DNA of 64,000 bases from Takakia lepidozioides (Eukaryota > Streptophyta > Takakiopsida > Takakiales > Takakiaceae). A program made the position numbers and the translations under genes. The DNA lies in NCBI GenBank assembly GCA_030704615.1, contig CM060734.1, positions 27,358,042 to 27,422,041 on the forward strand, read 5' to 3'. Positions 54,265 through 64,000 of the stretch are shown piece after piece. Numbering within the stretch: position 1 is the first letter of the stretch; each line of letters opens with the position of its first letter. A model generated the notes under the pieces. It worked only from the letters and a program-made list of their open reading frames with translations. It was not told the origin of the DNA and searched no databases.

Positions 54265-55542
54265 GTGACAATGCATCCTTTGGAGCAGTGCACACGGCTT
54301 AAAAGCACACTTCTAGGCACCACTACCTTAGTGCGGGTACCTGTAGCAAATCCAACACCAGCCTCAGTCCCTGGTCCTGAAGACGAGGAAGTAAGTGGAG
54401 AGACTAGCACTCCCAGAAATGCAGTTTTTCCGACAGGAAGAAATGGTGGCGAGCCGAGCTCTCGTTCCAAGATACTTGGCCATTTCTATAAAGGCAGGAT
54501 ATCATTAACTCCCATGGATTTAATTATGACTGTGCCAGGAGAGTTGGAGAAGCTCAAGGGGCCAGTGAAGGTGGTGGAACGTGCCCCTAACACAACAAAA
54601 GGAGAACACTGCGGCTCTCTCTCGGCGTGTGCACCAGTCACACAGGCAAAGGAGTTGTCTGGGCAGCAAAGTGCCGTTTCATACACAGGGAAGGTAAAGG
54701 CACTACATGCAATGGTCTCTGTGGGCGCCGATCATCAGATCCTGGGACAAGTCGACAAAGGTGCCATGTTATCAGTCATGTCTGCAAGCACAGTGAGAGA
54801 CTTGGGGTTGATGAGTTGTGTTGCCACAGATAAGGTTATCACTTACCGTGTAGCATCAGGTGTTGTGGAAACAGCAATGGGGAGACTAGAGGATCTCAAA
54901 GTCACGGTAGGAAAACTTACTAACCGAATGTCGTTCATTGTTGTTAACACTGATACCTACCACCTGCTTCTGGGATTGGATTTCCTCAAAAAGTTTGGAG
55001 CAGCCGTTGATACGGAAACTGAAACCATCCGCATAAGATATGGCCCTGGGAAGGATGTTGCATATTTTCCCTTGCACACTATCAATCAGTGTGAAGCTGC
55101 GAAGGTAAACAAGAGTGAGGTTGCGAAGAAGCATAACCCAGGTGACATCTACATCGTGGGGAATGAAGCTCTCCTGGAACATGTGGATGAGACAAGTGAC
55201 GCCATGGACTCAGATCCTGATGAGACAAGCAGCTGTAGCTCCAAATCCAACAGTCAAGAAGAAAGGGGAGATAACGCGGAGGGCAGGAGCGACCCAGTTG
55301 ATTATCAAACCAGTCTGGATGAGATTGAGAATCTCGTGGAGGAAGTAAAGCTGAGCGATGAAAGACCAGGGTATGATAGAAATGTTAAGAGGAGAGACGC
55401 AGAAAGGAATGGTCGCCGCACTCCTACGGGATGCTTGTGGCAAGGGGAGTTGGATAACAACTATAATGATCTGGAGGATGATTTTTGGATTGGAACAGGA
55501 CAATGCACTTCGAGGATCAGACAAGACGAGCATACCTGGTAA
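54265..55542 (+). CDS. Gag-like spacer and aspartic protease of the second Ty3/gypsy element
   Basis: A 425-codon open frame from an ATG. The first ~130 residues are low-complexity; then comes a retropepsin-like domain with LGQVDKGAMLSVMSASTVRD, VTVGKLTNRMSFIVV and YHLLLGLDFLKKFGA. The usual catalytic Asp-(Ser/Thr)-Gly is Asp-Lys-Gly here, which would be expected to damage activity. An acidic C-terminal stretch (DETSSCSSKSNSQEERGDN) follows. A full gag with zinc knuckles is not visible. The frame ends at 55540-55542, where the reading shifts towards reverse transcriptase. Confidence 0.75.
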   Translation: MTMHPLEQCTRLKSTLLGTTTLVRVPVANPTPASVPGPEDEEVSGETSTPRNAVFPTGRNGGEPSSRSKILGHFYKGRISLTPMDLIMTVPGELEKLKGPVKVVERAPNTTKGEHCGSLSACAPVTQAKELSGQQSAVSYTGKVKALHAMVSVGADHQILGQVDKGAMLSVMSASTVRDLGLMSCVATDKVITYRVASGVVETAMGRLEDLKVTVGKLTNRMSFIVVNTDTYHLLLGLDFLKKFGAAVDTETETIRIRYGPGKDVAYFPLHTINQCEAAKVNKSEVAKKHNPGDIYIVGNEALLEHVDETSDAMDSDPDETSSCSSKSNSQEERGDNAEGRSDPVDYQTSLDEIENLVEEVKLSDERPGYDRNVKRRDAERNGRRTPTGCLWQGELDNNYNDLEDDFWIGTGQCTSRIRQDEHTW

Positions 55543-57128
55543 ACAGCATTGAGAAGGGTGATTCCGAACGAGAACAAACAGAAAATGCAGAGGTACGATG
55601 GCAGAGCATTCTGGCAAGGCTGAAGATAAACCAAAATATCTCTGAACCACAACGCAAGCAGTTGGTGGAGCTGCTTAGGAAGAACCAGGACTGTTTTGCT
55701 CTAACCAAAGCAGACCTAGGCTATTGCACGATTGTGGAACATTGGTGGATACGCAAGGTTTTCCCCCATGCCGCATCCATCCGAGCAGATTATCTGACTG
55801 GGAAGAAGGAGAGGTACAGCGTCAGATCGAGACATTGATCAGCCAAGGTAAGATCCGACCAAGTAAATCAGAGTACTCTTGTCATGTAAGTCTGCCACCC
55901 AAGAAGGATGGCACCAAGCGTTTTTGTGGCGATTGTAGACCACTAAACAACCTGACCAGACAGGATTCATATCCCATGCCTCTGATTCATGACATGCTAG
56001 GAGCAGCATGTTGGTCCTCAGCCCTAGACCTGCAAAGTGGTTTTTGGCAGATCAAGGTAAATGATGAGGATGTCAAGAAGACTGCGATTATTACCAAACA
56101 TGGTCTGTATGAGTGGCTAGTCATGCCGTTTGGCTTGCGCAATGCCACTGCTACATTCCAAAGAGCTATGAACGTAATTTTAGAGGAGGAAATCAGGGAT
56201 TGTGCGAAAGTCTTTGTTGATGACATCAACATTCACAGTCAGGATCGGAATTCTCACCTGCAGCACTTAGAAAGAGTATTCTGTAAGCTGCGAGCAGCGA
56301 ACCTCCGACTGAATCCTGACAAGTGTACATTTGGGAATAGCCAACTCATTTTCTTGGGGCACATTGTGTCCAGCGAAGGGGTAAGGTCAGATCCTGCGAA
56401 AGTTGCAGCGATTGACCAATTCCCTCTTCCGAAAAGTCCTACTGCTGTCAGGGTGTTCATGGGCATGTCAAACTACTGTAGGATATATGTCCGGGGTTTC
56501 TCTATGATTGTTGTTCCGCTTTTCGAACTGACAAAGAAGGATGCTAAGTTTGCTTGGTCAGCTCAATCACAGACTGCATTTGAGACACTGAAGGTGAAAT
56601 TGTTAAGTGCCCCAATCCTAGGACGACCGGACTTTGGCAAACCATTTATACTAGATGTCGATTGGTCTGGAAAAGGGGTGGGAGAAATACTAGCTCAGTC
56701 GAAGGAAGACCGCATGGAGATTTCATTGCATATGCCAGTAAGGGACTGTCCGATGCACAGAAGAAGTACCATCCCATGGAAGGTGAGTGTTACGCACTTG
56801 TGTGGGGGATATTACATTTTCGGCAATATTTGTATGGTACCCCTTTTCTGGTTAGAACAAACCACAAGCCCTTGGAGTGGTTAGCCTCAGTAAGTGATGC
56901 TTATGGTAGAGGTGAGAGATGGATAATGATGTTACAGGACTTTGAGTTTAAAATTTGTGCACAGACCTGGACTACGACACTCCAATGTGGATGCTCTGAG
57001 TAGATACCCAGTGGGTGAGGCAGAGGAAACTGAGGACCTAGAAATCAATTCCACTGCATATTGCCAGACCAAGAGAGAGGGAAGAACTAGGGGTGGAGCC
57101 TTGCTTCTCAGAATCTATGTGGAAAAAT
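55543..57128 (+). pseudogene. Reverse transcriptase - RNase H of the second Ty3/gypsy element
   Basis: Plus strand with frameshifts near 55540, 55745, 56700 and 56955. Segments: QRKQLVELLRKNQDCFALTK; IRPSKSEYSCHVSLPPKKDG; DCRPLNNLTRQDSYPMPLIH; ALDLQSGFWQIKV; MPFGLRNATATFQRAMN; active site VFVDDINIHSQ; RVFMGMSNYCRIYVRGFS; then RNase H FILDVDWSGKGVG, MEGECYALVWGILHFRQYLY and RTNHKPLEWL, where the usual Asp of the TDHKPL motif is Asn; ending FVHRPGLRHSNVDALSRYPV. No integrase follows; only the truncated piece at 53.5 kb lies nearby. Confidence 0.9.
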
Positions 57129-57651
57129 AGTGCAGCAAGGGCTGAATTACATAGGTACGAGAGAGGTCAGGAAGTAGCAATAGCAAGCACGATGAAGGAA
57201 GTGGAGTTCGAATGTGACCATGATGGTCTGTCTTGCAAGCGAGAGGACTATTTCATATGTGTGTGGGCATTCTGGTTTTTCAGAAAGGAGTTGAAGGTAA
57301 CCACTTTTCAGTTGAAACAGGTCTGGATCCCTATTGGTGGCTGTTGTCACCCTATCACCAGGGGACAGATCTTCTGGCTGACTTCTCTTTTGAATTTATA
57401 AGCACCAATGCGACAGACCAGGGGAGGACTGTGAGAAGAAAGGGATACTGCGCGGGTCTAGATCAGCCTTTTCAATGCCAGCAATGGAAAACAAGAGGGT
57501 TGGTTTTGCAGCTACATCTCTTGATGGGGGGGCAATAGATGAGATGGCAGGAGGTCTTGACTGGTCCAGTAATGTTCAGATACAAGGGAATTATCAGCGC
57601 TGTTCAGATAATGAGCCACAGACGAGAGGGTGAGGCTGAGTCTAGCTATAA

Positions 57652-57699
57652 TTTAGGGTTTAGGGTTAGGGTTTAGGGTAAACCCTAAACCCTAAACCC
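57652..57699. repeat. Head-to-head interstitial telomere repeats
   Basis: About four TTTAGGG-type units (one lacking a T) at 57652-57678 meet three CCCTAAA units in inverted orientation at 57680-57699, making a short near-palindrome of plant-type telomere sequence. Confidence 0.9.
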
Positions 57700-57867
57700 A
57701 CCATACATGTTGTTCAGACCAGGAACAGGATTGGCAGCAAAAATGGAGTACTCATTCTCCTAACAAAGGGTACACCAGACAGCAGTAAGGAAGGGCATTC
57801 ACCGGAGAGCAACCATGAACCCTGGGCAGATTACTCCAGGGAAAGCGAAAAGAGTGTTGAAGAGTAC

Positions 57868-58658
57868 TCAATCTATCGGTTTCCTTCACTCATCCATTCA
57901 ATCCACAGCTTCACTCAGATCTCTCTACACAGTGTGATTGTATCGTGTAAGTATCAGATTATGATTTATCAGGTATCAGGCCGAAGCCATTATGTCTCTA
58001 ATCTGCTCTACAATATCACTACCGCTTTGCATATAACAAGCATCTACTAATCCTCTTTCCTCCTTCACCGTGCTCTCCATCTTTTGCTTCCGAGCTCCCG
58101 CCTGACTAAGAAGTCCTCCTCCGAATAATGATCCCCCTCCATTCCCCCGTTTTTCCCTTTATCTTCCTATCCGCAGTTCTAACCGTTTCCCTCACTAACC
58201 GTCGTCTGTGAACTAACATGTTCCCTTCGCAGGTGTTGTTCCCCACAGTCGTTCCCTGTCCTACTCTTCGTTCCCTATGATCGTGACAGCTCTGTCAAGC
58301 TGTGACTGGCTGTGTGAAACTGTGACGGGCTGTGACTGGCTGTGCGACTGTGTTTGGCTGTGTTGGCTGTGTGGGCTGTGACGACTGTGACGGGCTGTGT
58401 TGGCTGTGTTGGCTGTGTTGGCTGTGACGACTGTGACGGCTGTGTGGGCTGTGTGGGCTGTGACGACTGTGACAGCTGTGTGGGCTGTGTGGGCTGTGTG
58501 GGTTGTGACGACTGTGGCGGGCTGTGATGACTGTGTAACCCCCCTCTACAGTGCGCTGCTGTCACCCCTAAGGCTCCTGTTGGTCTCAGTCTGTGCAAAA
58601 ATTAAGGGTACCCTACAGATCCCGTATAAGTGTCTAAGTCCCCTACAGTCCTCTAACA
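57868..58658. repeat. LTR copy 1 (791 bp)
   Basis: Nearly identical direct repeat of 60465-61248. It runs from TCAATCTATCGGTTTCCTTC to CCCCTACAGTCCTCTAACA. Read on the minus strand it begins TGTTAGAGGAC, a canonical TG start. Contains a CTGTG minisatellite (58282-58536) whose length differs from copy 2. Confidence 0.9.
58282..58536. repeat. GCTGTG(N)3-6 minisatellite in LTR copy 1
   Basis: Units such as GCTGTGTTG, GCTGTGTGG and GCTGTGACGACTGTGACG repeat irregularly. The apparent Gln/Thr/Pro or Trp/Ala/Val frames through it are artefacts of the repeat. Confidence 0.9.
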
Positions 58659-58862
58659 GTTACTCTAGGACACTTGATACCATGCCAAACTGATATGGAT
58701 GGATCTTTTGTGGCCAAATCTGGTCCTTGGTTATATGCCCTTGAATGTTTACCTATTTTCCAAAACGGTAAGACATTGGTAGATGCAAAGAGAATGATTC
58801 AGGCATTGTATTCAAGTTGCTTTAGGATAAATAATACCAAAGTAACCTGCAGGCCTGATGGG

Positions 58863-59186
58863 ATGAGCAATTCAGATTCTTTGTGTTTCCTATGGATGAT
58901 TGCATGGCATGTAAATCTGATTACAGCCTGTTATGGTAATGATTTCCCTACCCCAGACATAGAACTTGGTCTTGGGGCATGGAATAATACTTGCACTGTT
59001 CCCAAGTCATTGGCACACCTCTTACCTATACAAATAAGGAGTTCAGGACGTTCGGAATATTACTCTACCCTGTCATTGAAATTACACACCAGCCCCAGAT
59101 CTAAAACAGATCAGGGGGCAAAAAACATGGTGTTAATGAGTGACTTGATGTGCAAAATAGGGCAGCTGATTACCCCCTGTTGTATG
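58863..59186 (+). repeat. Left arm of a ~320-bp inverted repeat
   Basis: 324 bp, almost perfectly complementary to 59935-60255 (one 3-nt indel and a few substitutions), separated by 748 bp. The plus-strand reading SLCFLWMIAWHVNLITA, then IELGLGAWNN, is related to the gag-like protein at 61.3-62.7 kb. Confidence 0.92.
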
Positions 59187-59934
59187 GCGGGAGAGGAGGC
59201 TGATATCTCATGGCTTTGGCCTTCCCATTGCCTTGGGTTCATCACTTCAATCAGGAACATATTTGATAACCTTTTGTCATGCTCAGACCAAGGTGTTAGT
59301 AAATCAAACATAAAACTGAAAAACAGAAGGGAGATTGGTTGATAAATGTGTACAAGAACCACCAAGTACACTGGTCTAAATCAGAGAGGGAAGATACTTA
59401 TGTCTCGTCGAGACATGGACAAAGACCTGACAAGGTCATTGTAAAATTAACGACAAATCGGCCTCATTATCAACCATTCTTCATTCACAAGTCAGCTTTA
59501 TGACAAATCCCAGACTTCAAAGTCAACGAAGTCTCTGGGTGGGGGGGGTGGGGAAAATTAGAGACTCGATTACCACTGTTCATAGCAGGAAACCGTTGTT
59601 CAGCATGCTAAAAAGTGCCATTCATGACATGCCATGTCATTCAGTCTGTATTTTTGGTCAGCTTACATACCAAGGCATCACCAACCATCCTAATTATCGT
59701 TGGCCCAAAAACTAGTATAGTTTTGGGTCTTTGTATCATGGGACATACCAAAGCGACTGAGCAGTAAGTATCCATGTCCAAATAAAGATCCATTGATCAC
59801 TGTTCATGGCTGGAAATGTCTGTTGTCTTAAAGAAGCCATTTATGATCATAGAAGGCTTAAGAACAAAATAAGAGCATTTCTTTACATAAAGAACATCAC
59901 CAAAGCAGGGTTACGGACTGATATTTGGCAGCTT

Positions 59935-60255
59935 ATACAACAGGGGGTAATCAGCTGCCCTATTTTGCACATCAAGTCACTTATTGACACCATGTTTTTT
60001 GCCCCCTGATCTGTTTTAGATCTGGGGCTGGTGTGTAATTTCAATGACAGGGTAGAGTAATATTCCGAACGTCCTGAACTCCTTATTTGTATAGGTAAGA
60101 GGTGTGCCAATGACTTGGGAACAGTGCAAATTATTCCATGCCCCAAGACCAAGTTCTATGTCTGGGGTAGGGAAATCATTACCATAACAGGCTGTAATCA
60201 GATTTACATGCCATGCAATCATCCATAGGAAACACAAAGAATCTGAATTGCTCAT
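59935..60255 (-). repeat. Right arm of the ~320-bp inverted repeat
   Basis: Minus-strand copy of the left arm. In a slightly longer frame (60363-60016) it reads LHCSQVIGTPLTYTNKEF, clearly related to LHAAPVIGTPLTWTDKEL in the gag-like protein at 61.8 kb. Thus a piece of that gene family was duplicated in inverted orientation inside an LTR element. Confidence 0.92.
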
Positions 60256-60464
60256 TGTCGCGCGGCTTTTACTCACCCATCCCTTCGCTATCCGAGGCGG
60301 AAACTCCAAGATAGAAGAGTTGGAAATCTCTAAGTACTCAGCCCGCGCAGAACAATCAGTCATGACCTACAGCTAGTGTATCATGGGGGTGTTTCCATTT
60401 TGTTTCCCTTTCCGCATTCATCTTAGCTACCTTACCATTGATAATTAAATATCAGTTTGCTTCA

Positions 60465-61248
60465 TCAATCTATCGGTTTCCTTCACTCATCCATTCAATC
60501 CACAGCTTCACTCAGATCTCTCTACACAGTGTGATTGTATCGTATAAGTATCAGATTATGATTTATCAGGTATCAGGCCGAAGCCATTATGTCTCTAATC
60601 TGCTCTACAACATCACTACAGCTTTGCATATAACAAGCATCTACTAATCCTCTTTCCTCCTTCACCGTGCTCTCCATCTTTTGCTTCTGATCTCCGCTCC
60701 AGCCTGACTAAGAAGTCCTCCTCTGAAGAATGATAAAATCCCTCCTTCATTCCCCATTTTCCCTTTTATCTTCCTATCCGCAGTTCTAACCGTTTCCCTC
60801 ACTAACCGTCGTCTGTGAACTAACATGTTCCCTTCGCAGGTGTTGTTCCCCACAGTCGTTCCCTGTCTTACTCTTCGTTCCCTATGATCGTGACAGCTGT
60901 GTCAAGCTGTGACTGGCTGTGTGAAACTGTGACGGGCTGTGACTGGCTGTGCGACTGTGTTTGGCTGTATCGGGCTGTGACTGGCTGTGTGGCTGTGCCG
61001 GGCTGTGTCGGCTGTGTCGGCTGTGTTGGCTGTGACGACTGTGACGACTGTGATGGGCTGTGTTGGCTGTGTTGGCTGTGTGGACTGTGACGGCTGTGTT
61101 GGCTGTGACGACTGTGACGGCTGTGTAACCCCCCTCTACAGTGCGCTGCTGTCACCCCTAAGGCTCCTGTTGGTCTCAGTCTGTGCAAAATTTAAGGGTA
61201 CCCTACAGATCCCGTATAAGTGTCTAAGTCCCCTACAGTCCTCTAACA
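60465..61248 (-). repeat. LTR copy 2 (784 bp), 3' LTR of the gag-like element
   Basis: Direct repeat of 57868-58658. On the minus strand it begins TGTTAGAGGAC immediately after a polypurine tract (GAGGGGGGAAGGGG, about 61252-61265), which marks it as the 3' LTR of the element lying to its right. The left end of both copies lacks a clear TG/CA, so true LTR limits on that side are uncertain. A CTGTG minisatellite lies at 60890-61126. Confidence 0.85.
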
Positions 61249-61286
61249 TTACCCCTTCCCCCCTCAAAAAGCCGTGTCCTCACGGT

Positions 61287-64000
61287 TTACTGTTTCCGAG
61301 TAGCAAACCTTTGTGAGTGAGCACCTTGTTGACGTTGAGAGTTTCGTGGCGGACTGTGTGTACGAGCCCGAGGTCTGTCTCTGGTTGACAGAGATGGTTG
61401 ATCACTACCTGGATAATTGAGGCCCTCTGGAGGCTGATATCGAGGTAACCTTTCTGGCATAGGAGACCCCCGTCGCTTCTTTTCTGCCATCTGAATTGCA
61501 TAGTCTTCTCCCATGTCAAAAGAATTCTGTGAAGAAACAGTTGTATCAGAATCCTCATCACCTCTCAGATGTTTTAATTTTCGAACCTTTTGTGGAATCA
61601 TCTGGGGCATACAATGTTGTCCTACCATGTCTGGAAGTTTGCATTTTACAACTTGGTGTAACCGCTGAACAGCAAAATTGGTGTAGACACTGAGCTCCTT
61701 GTCTGTCCAGGTGAGTGGGGTACCAATTACTGGTGCAGCGTGCAAGTACTTCCATGCCACATGTCCCTTATAGAAAATGTCATCAAGTCCAAATTTTTGT
61801 GTTGACAAATGGTTGCAGGCTGCTTGAAACCATGAACGAATTTGAGAATCCTTTTGCATCATAACTTTTGGGTCATATAGGTACATATGAGGTGGCACCG
61901 AAGGTAATACCCAATGATCTCCACTGGAGTAACTTTGAAAGCGTGTTTGCATCTTTTGTTGCTCAATGTGGTAACGTACCAGAAAACAAGCAGCGTAGTA
62001 TAGCCCGCACCCCATGACAATACTTGCTATCTCCTTGGTCTTGGTATAAATGAGTCCATGTACAACCTGGAAAGCAACCAATTCCCTCAACATGGTACCT
62101 GCCTCGTGCCAGTATTGTGCAAAGTGATGATCTTCAATATGTCGATTGTTTGGAAGAACTTTAGTCCTAGTTGCCACTGGCAGCCAAATACGCATGATTT
62201 GGTAGTAATGTGCGAATGACTGCGGAGGACTAAATTCTTTCCAAGCCAAATCCAACATGATGGGAATTTGGTTGAAGGGCATAAGCATAGCCCTGCTGTA
62301 CTCCCTTGCAGCTGGAGTTTTAGGTGGGTTAAAAGCGGCATTGCCCCATACCTCCGGCTGTGGTGGCTGTGGTGTGGTTGTAGTAACCACAGGTTCAGCT
62401 ACTGGTACACTGACCTGTTGTGGTGGTGGTGGTACTGGCTCCTGTATCATTGGCATCTCCTGCACCTCCTGTGAAGACTGAAAAGCCAAAGTTCTGGCTT
62501 GTAAATAAGAAGCCATTAGCTGTTCCTGAGGGATATAGACTCTTTGGTCGATGTTTGAAGTGAGGTCTTCCACTTGAGTCTGGAGTCCGTCTACATCCTC
62601 TTGTAACTCTGCTATCCTACTATAGACATTGTCTATAGTAGTTGTGGCAATGTTCTGCACCTGCAGTCTGAGCTCATTCATCTCGCTTTGGGTGAGCTTC
62701 CGTGGGCTTTGCCCTCTACTGGCCCTTGTGCTAACCAGACCTGCATAAGGCTGTTATCCACCAAGCTGCTTGTGGTTCCCCTGAGAGTTTGCTCCTCTCT
62801 TAGCTTGTACAATTCCAACTGCTGTTGTAAAGCCTCCATGCGCTTCGCCTGGGCTCAACCAATTGCGCATAAGCAGCAAGTAGATTATTGGCTTCCTTCC
62901 AAGCCTTGTTACTGACCGCGATTTCATTTCTATTGGCCACGATGGTTTGTTGCAACTCCACGATGTGTTTTCTCTTGATCAGCTTCCATCTGCCTGTATT
63001 GCTTGAAAGTATCTTCATTGCGACAGATTGTATTCTTCATATCGACAATGAGCTTCATTTGCTCAACATTCTCTCTTCTGCCTTCGTACATTTTTCCGCT
63101 TGACTGTTTATTTCTTTTGTTGATTGGTCAAGCATAGTTGTAAATGTAGCACATTGTATCGCCATCCTGTTATGCACTGTCTGCAACTCCGTATGTAGTG
63201 CATTCAGTTCTTGCAACTTGCTTTCATGCTGCACCTGCATTTGGTATAGCTGTTGCTTATGTGCTTCGTGCAACTGGTCTTGCGCGAGGCCTGCCTCAAT
63301 CAATTGTTGCTTGGCCAATTGCAAAGCCATTTCTGTATTGCCCAAGTCCTGCTTCATCTTGAGAGTGACCTCTTCATCGACCTTGTTTGCACACTCAGTG
63401 GCAAGTCGAGCCTCAAACTCCTTCCTGAGTTCCTCTTTCAAGGCTGTCAATTGGGTAATTGGAACATGGGATTTGACATAAGTCCCCAACAAATTAAGTG
63501 TCCTGCCTATGGAACTCATCAGCATTGCCTGTTGAGGGTCATCATGGTGAGGTTGCTGCTGTTCCTCCTGATCTTCAACAGTATGATGTCTCACTAACCA
63601 TTCAGGCCATTGTCCCACCGGATTTTCTTCCTGAACTACTTCATCTATCACCGGTGCTACAGTGTCATGACCTTCCGCCTGTGGTACCTCCGACACAGGT
63701 GTGTGTATTATATGCACCTCAGGATTTCCCTTGGGCAACTGTTGCACCTCTGGGATTTCTGTCTCCTTGACCAGACCAGAATATTCATAGAGAAGGTCCC
63801 CTTTCTCTATTTCTGCCACTATCTGTTCTGTAGTTGGAATATCTATCCCTTCACTTTCCAAATCAATTATTTCGGGTTGAGCTGCATGGATAACTTGTGA
63901 CCTTGTGACAAGTCGTTCAAGTGGCTGTGATGGTTGTGATGCAGAAGTAACTTCCTCCTCCCTCTCTGAAGGTCCTGCTTCCAGTAATAGCATTTGTCTG
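61287..64000 (-). pseudogene. Gag-like coiled-coil protein of an LTR element (TR-GAG type)
   Basis: Minus strand; enters at the right edge of the window. The first part (64000-63055) is acidic and Gln/Glu-rich, then a long coiled coil (LTALKEELRKEFEARL, LQLAKQQLIEAGLAQDQLHE). Three frame slips between 63055 and 62690 interrupt it. The last 464 codons (62681-61287) hold another coiled coil (RIAELQEDVDGLQTQVEDL), a Pro/Gln/Val-rich linker, a gag-capsid-like globular region (WKEFSPPQSFAHYYQIMRIW, MLRELVAFQVVHGLIYTKTK, WKYLHAAPVIGTPLTWTDKE) and a basic, Arg/Ser/Pro-rich tail (RRGSPMPERLPRYQPPEG). The stop is only about 25 bp before the polypurine tract and LTR, leaving no room for pol. No protease, RT or integrase is visible. 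Gag role is inferred from position and architecture. Confidence 0.65.

Noticed and set aside
53527-57128. A gypsy element with integrase placed before protease and reverse transcriptase
   Set aside because: The integrase is truncated in mid-core and is followed by 370 bp of unrelated sequence before the protease ORF; two separate fragments explain it better.
57652-57699. A true chromosome end
   Set aside because: Only about seven units, in inverted arrangement, with retroelement sequence on both sides.
58275-58598. Frames rich in Ser-Gln-Pro-Thr (minus) or Trp-Ala-Val (plus) and the equivalents near 60.9-61.2 kb
   Set aside because: Artefacts of the CTGTG minisatellite inside the LTRs.

Overview
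This window is nuclear DNA of a streptophyte (green-plant lineage). Two host genes have short GT-AG introns and land-plant-like sequences: the 3' half of NADH-glutamate synthase (2-4591) and a complete plastid dihydropyrimidine dehydrogenase gene, PYD1 (7183-10822). TTTAGGG-type telomere repeats occur at 57.65 kb. An axonemal-type dynein heavy chain fragment (20.6-21.1 kb) points to a lineage with motile sperm, so not a flowering plant. Together with the very repeat-rich, gene-poor layout, this suggests a charophyte alga of the Chara type or another non-seed streptophyte. That identification is inference.

Layout. 1-12.2 kb is the gene-bearing part: GOGAT, then PYD1 on the same strand, then a probable spliced gene of unknown function on the opposite strand (exons near 11.03-11.24 and 11.87-12.13 kb). 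From 12.9 kb to the right end almost everything is mobile-element debris: a frameshifted PIF/Harbinger transposase (12.9-14.05 kb), fragments of a Ty3/gypsy family (14.05-14.9 and 17.1-17.3 kb, minus strand), a dynein AAA1 fragment (20.6-22.0 kb), a decayed SWIM-zinc-finger transposase gene (23.15-26.87 kb, minus), a ~97-bp satellite (27.2 kb), a ribosomal protein eS7 exon fragment (29.7 kb), a large Ty3/gypsy element (31.0-39.4 kb), a PPR-DYW pseudogene (39.7-40.4 kb), LINE remnants (40.4-41.4 and 43.0-44.7 kb), the same satellite in the opposite orientation (42.2-42.8 kb), a DDE-type transposase relic (44.6-46.8 kb), an AT-rich stretch with SINE-like and telomere-like repeats (48-51 kb), a GC-rich element with terminal inverted repeats (51.4-52.0 kb), an F-box/kelch fragment (52.0-52.5 kb), a second Ty3/gypsy element (53.5-57.1 kb), and an LTR element with a ~320-bp internal fold-back beside a long coiled-coil gag-like reading frame (57.9-64 kb).

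The most interesting system is the Ty3/gypsy element at 31.0-39.4 kb. One continuous frame links gag with two CCHC knuckles, an aspartic protease, a complete-looking DNA cytosine-C5 methyltransferase domain (DLFGG, PCQ and ENV motifs) and reverse transcriptase. RNase H and integrase follow, and a PHD finger closes the integrase. The element thus carries one module that could write DNA methylation and one that could read histone tails. Its six in-frame stop codons in the polyprotein are all of the kind produced by C-to-T change (five TAG, one TGA), the scar expected from cytosine methylation. Retrotransposon-borne methyltransferases have precedent in dinoflagellates and the charophyte Klebsormidium. 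The combination with a C-terminal PHD finger is what I would check first.

All exon boundaries were placed by eye from splice signals, reading phase and family conservation. No alignment or database search was run.
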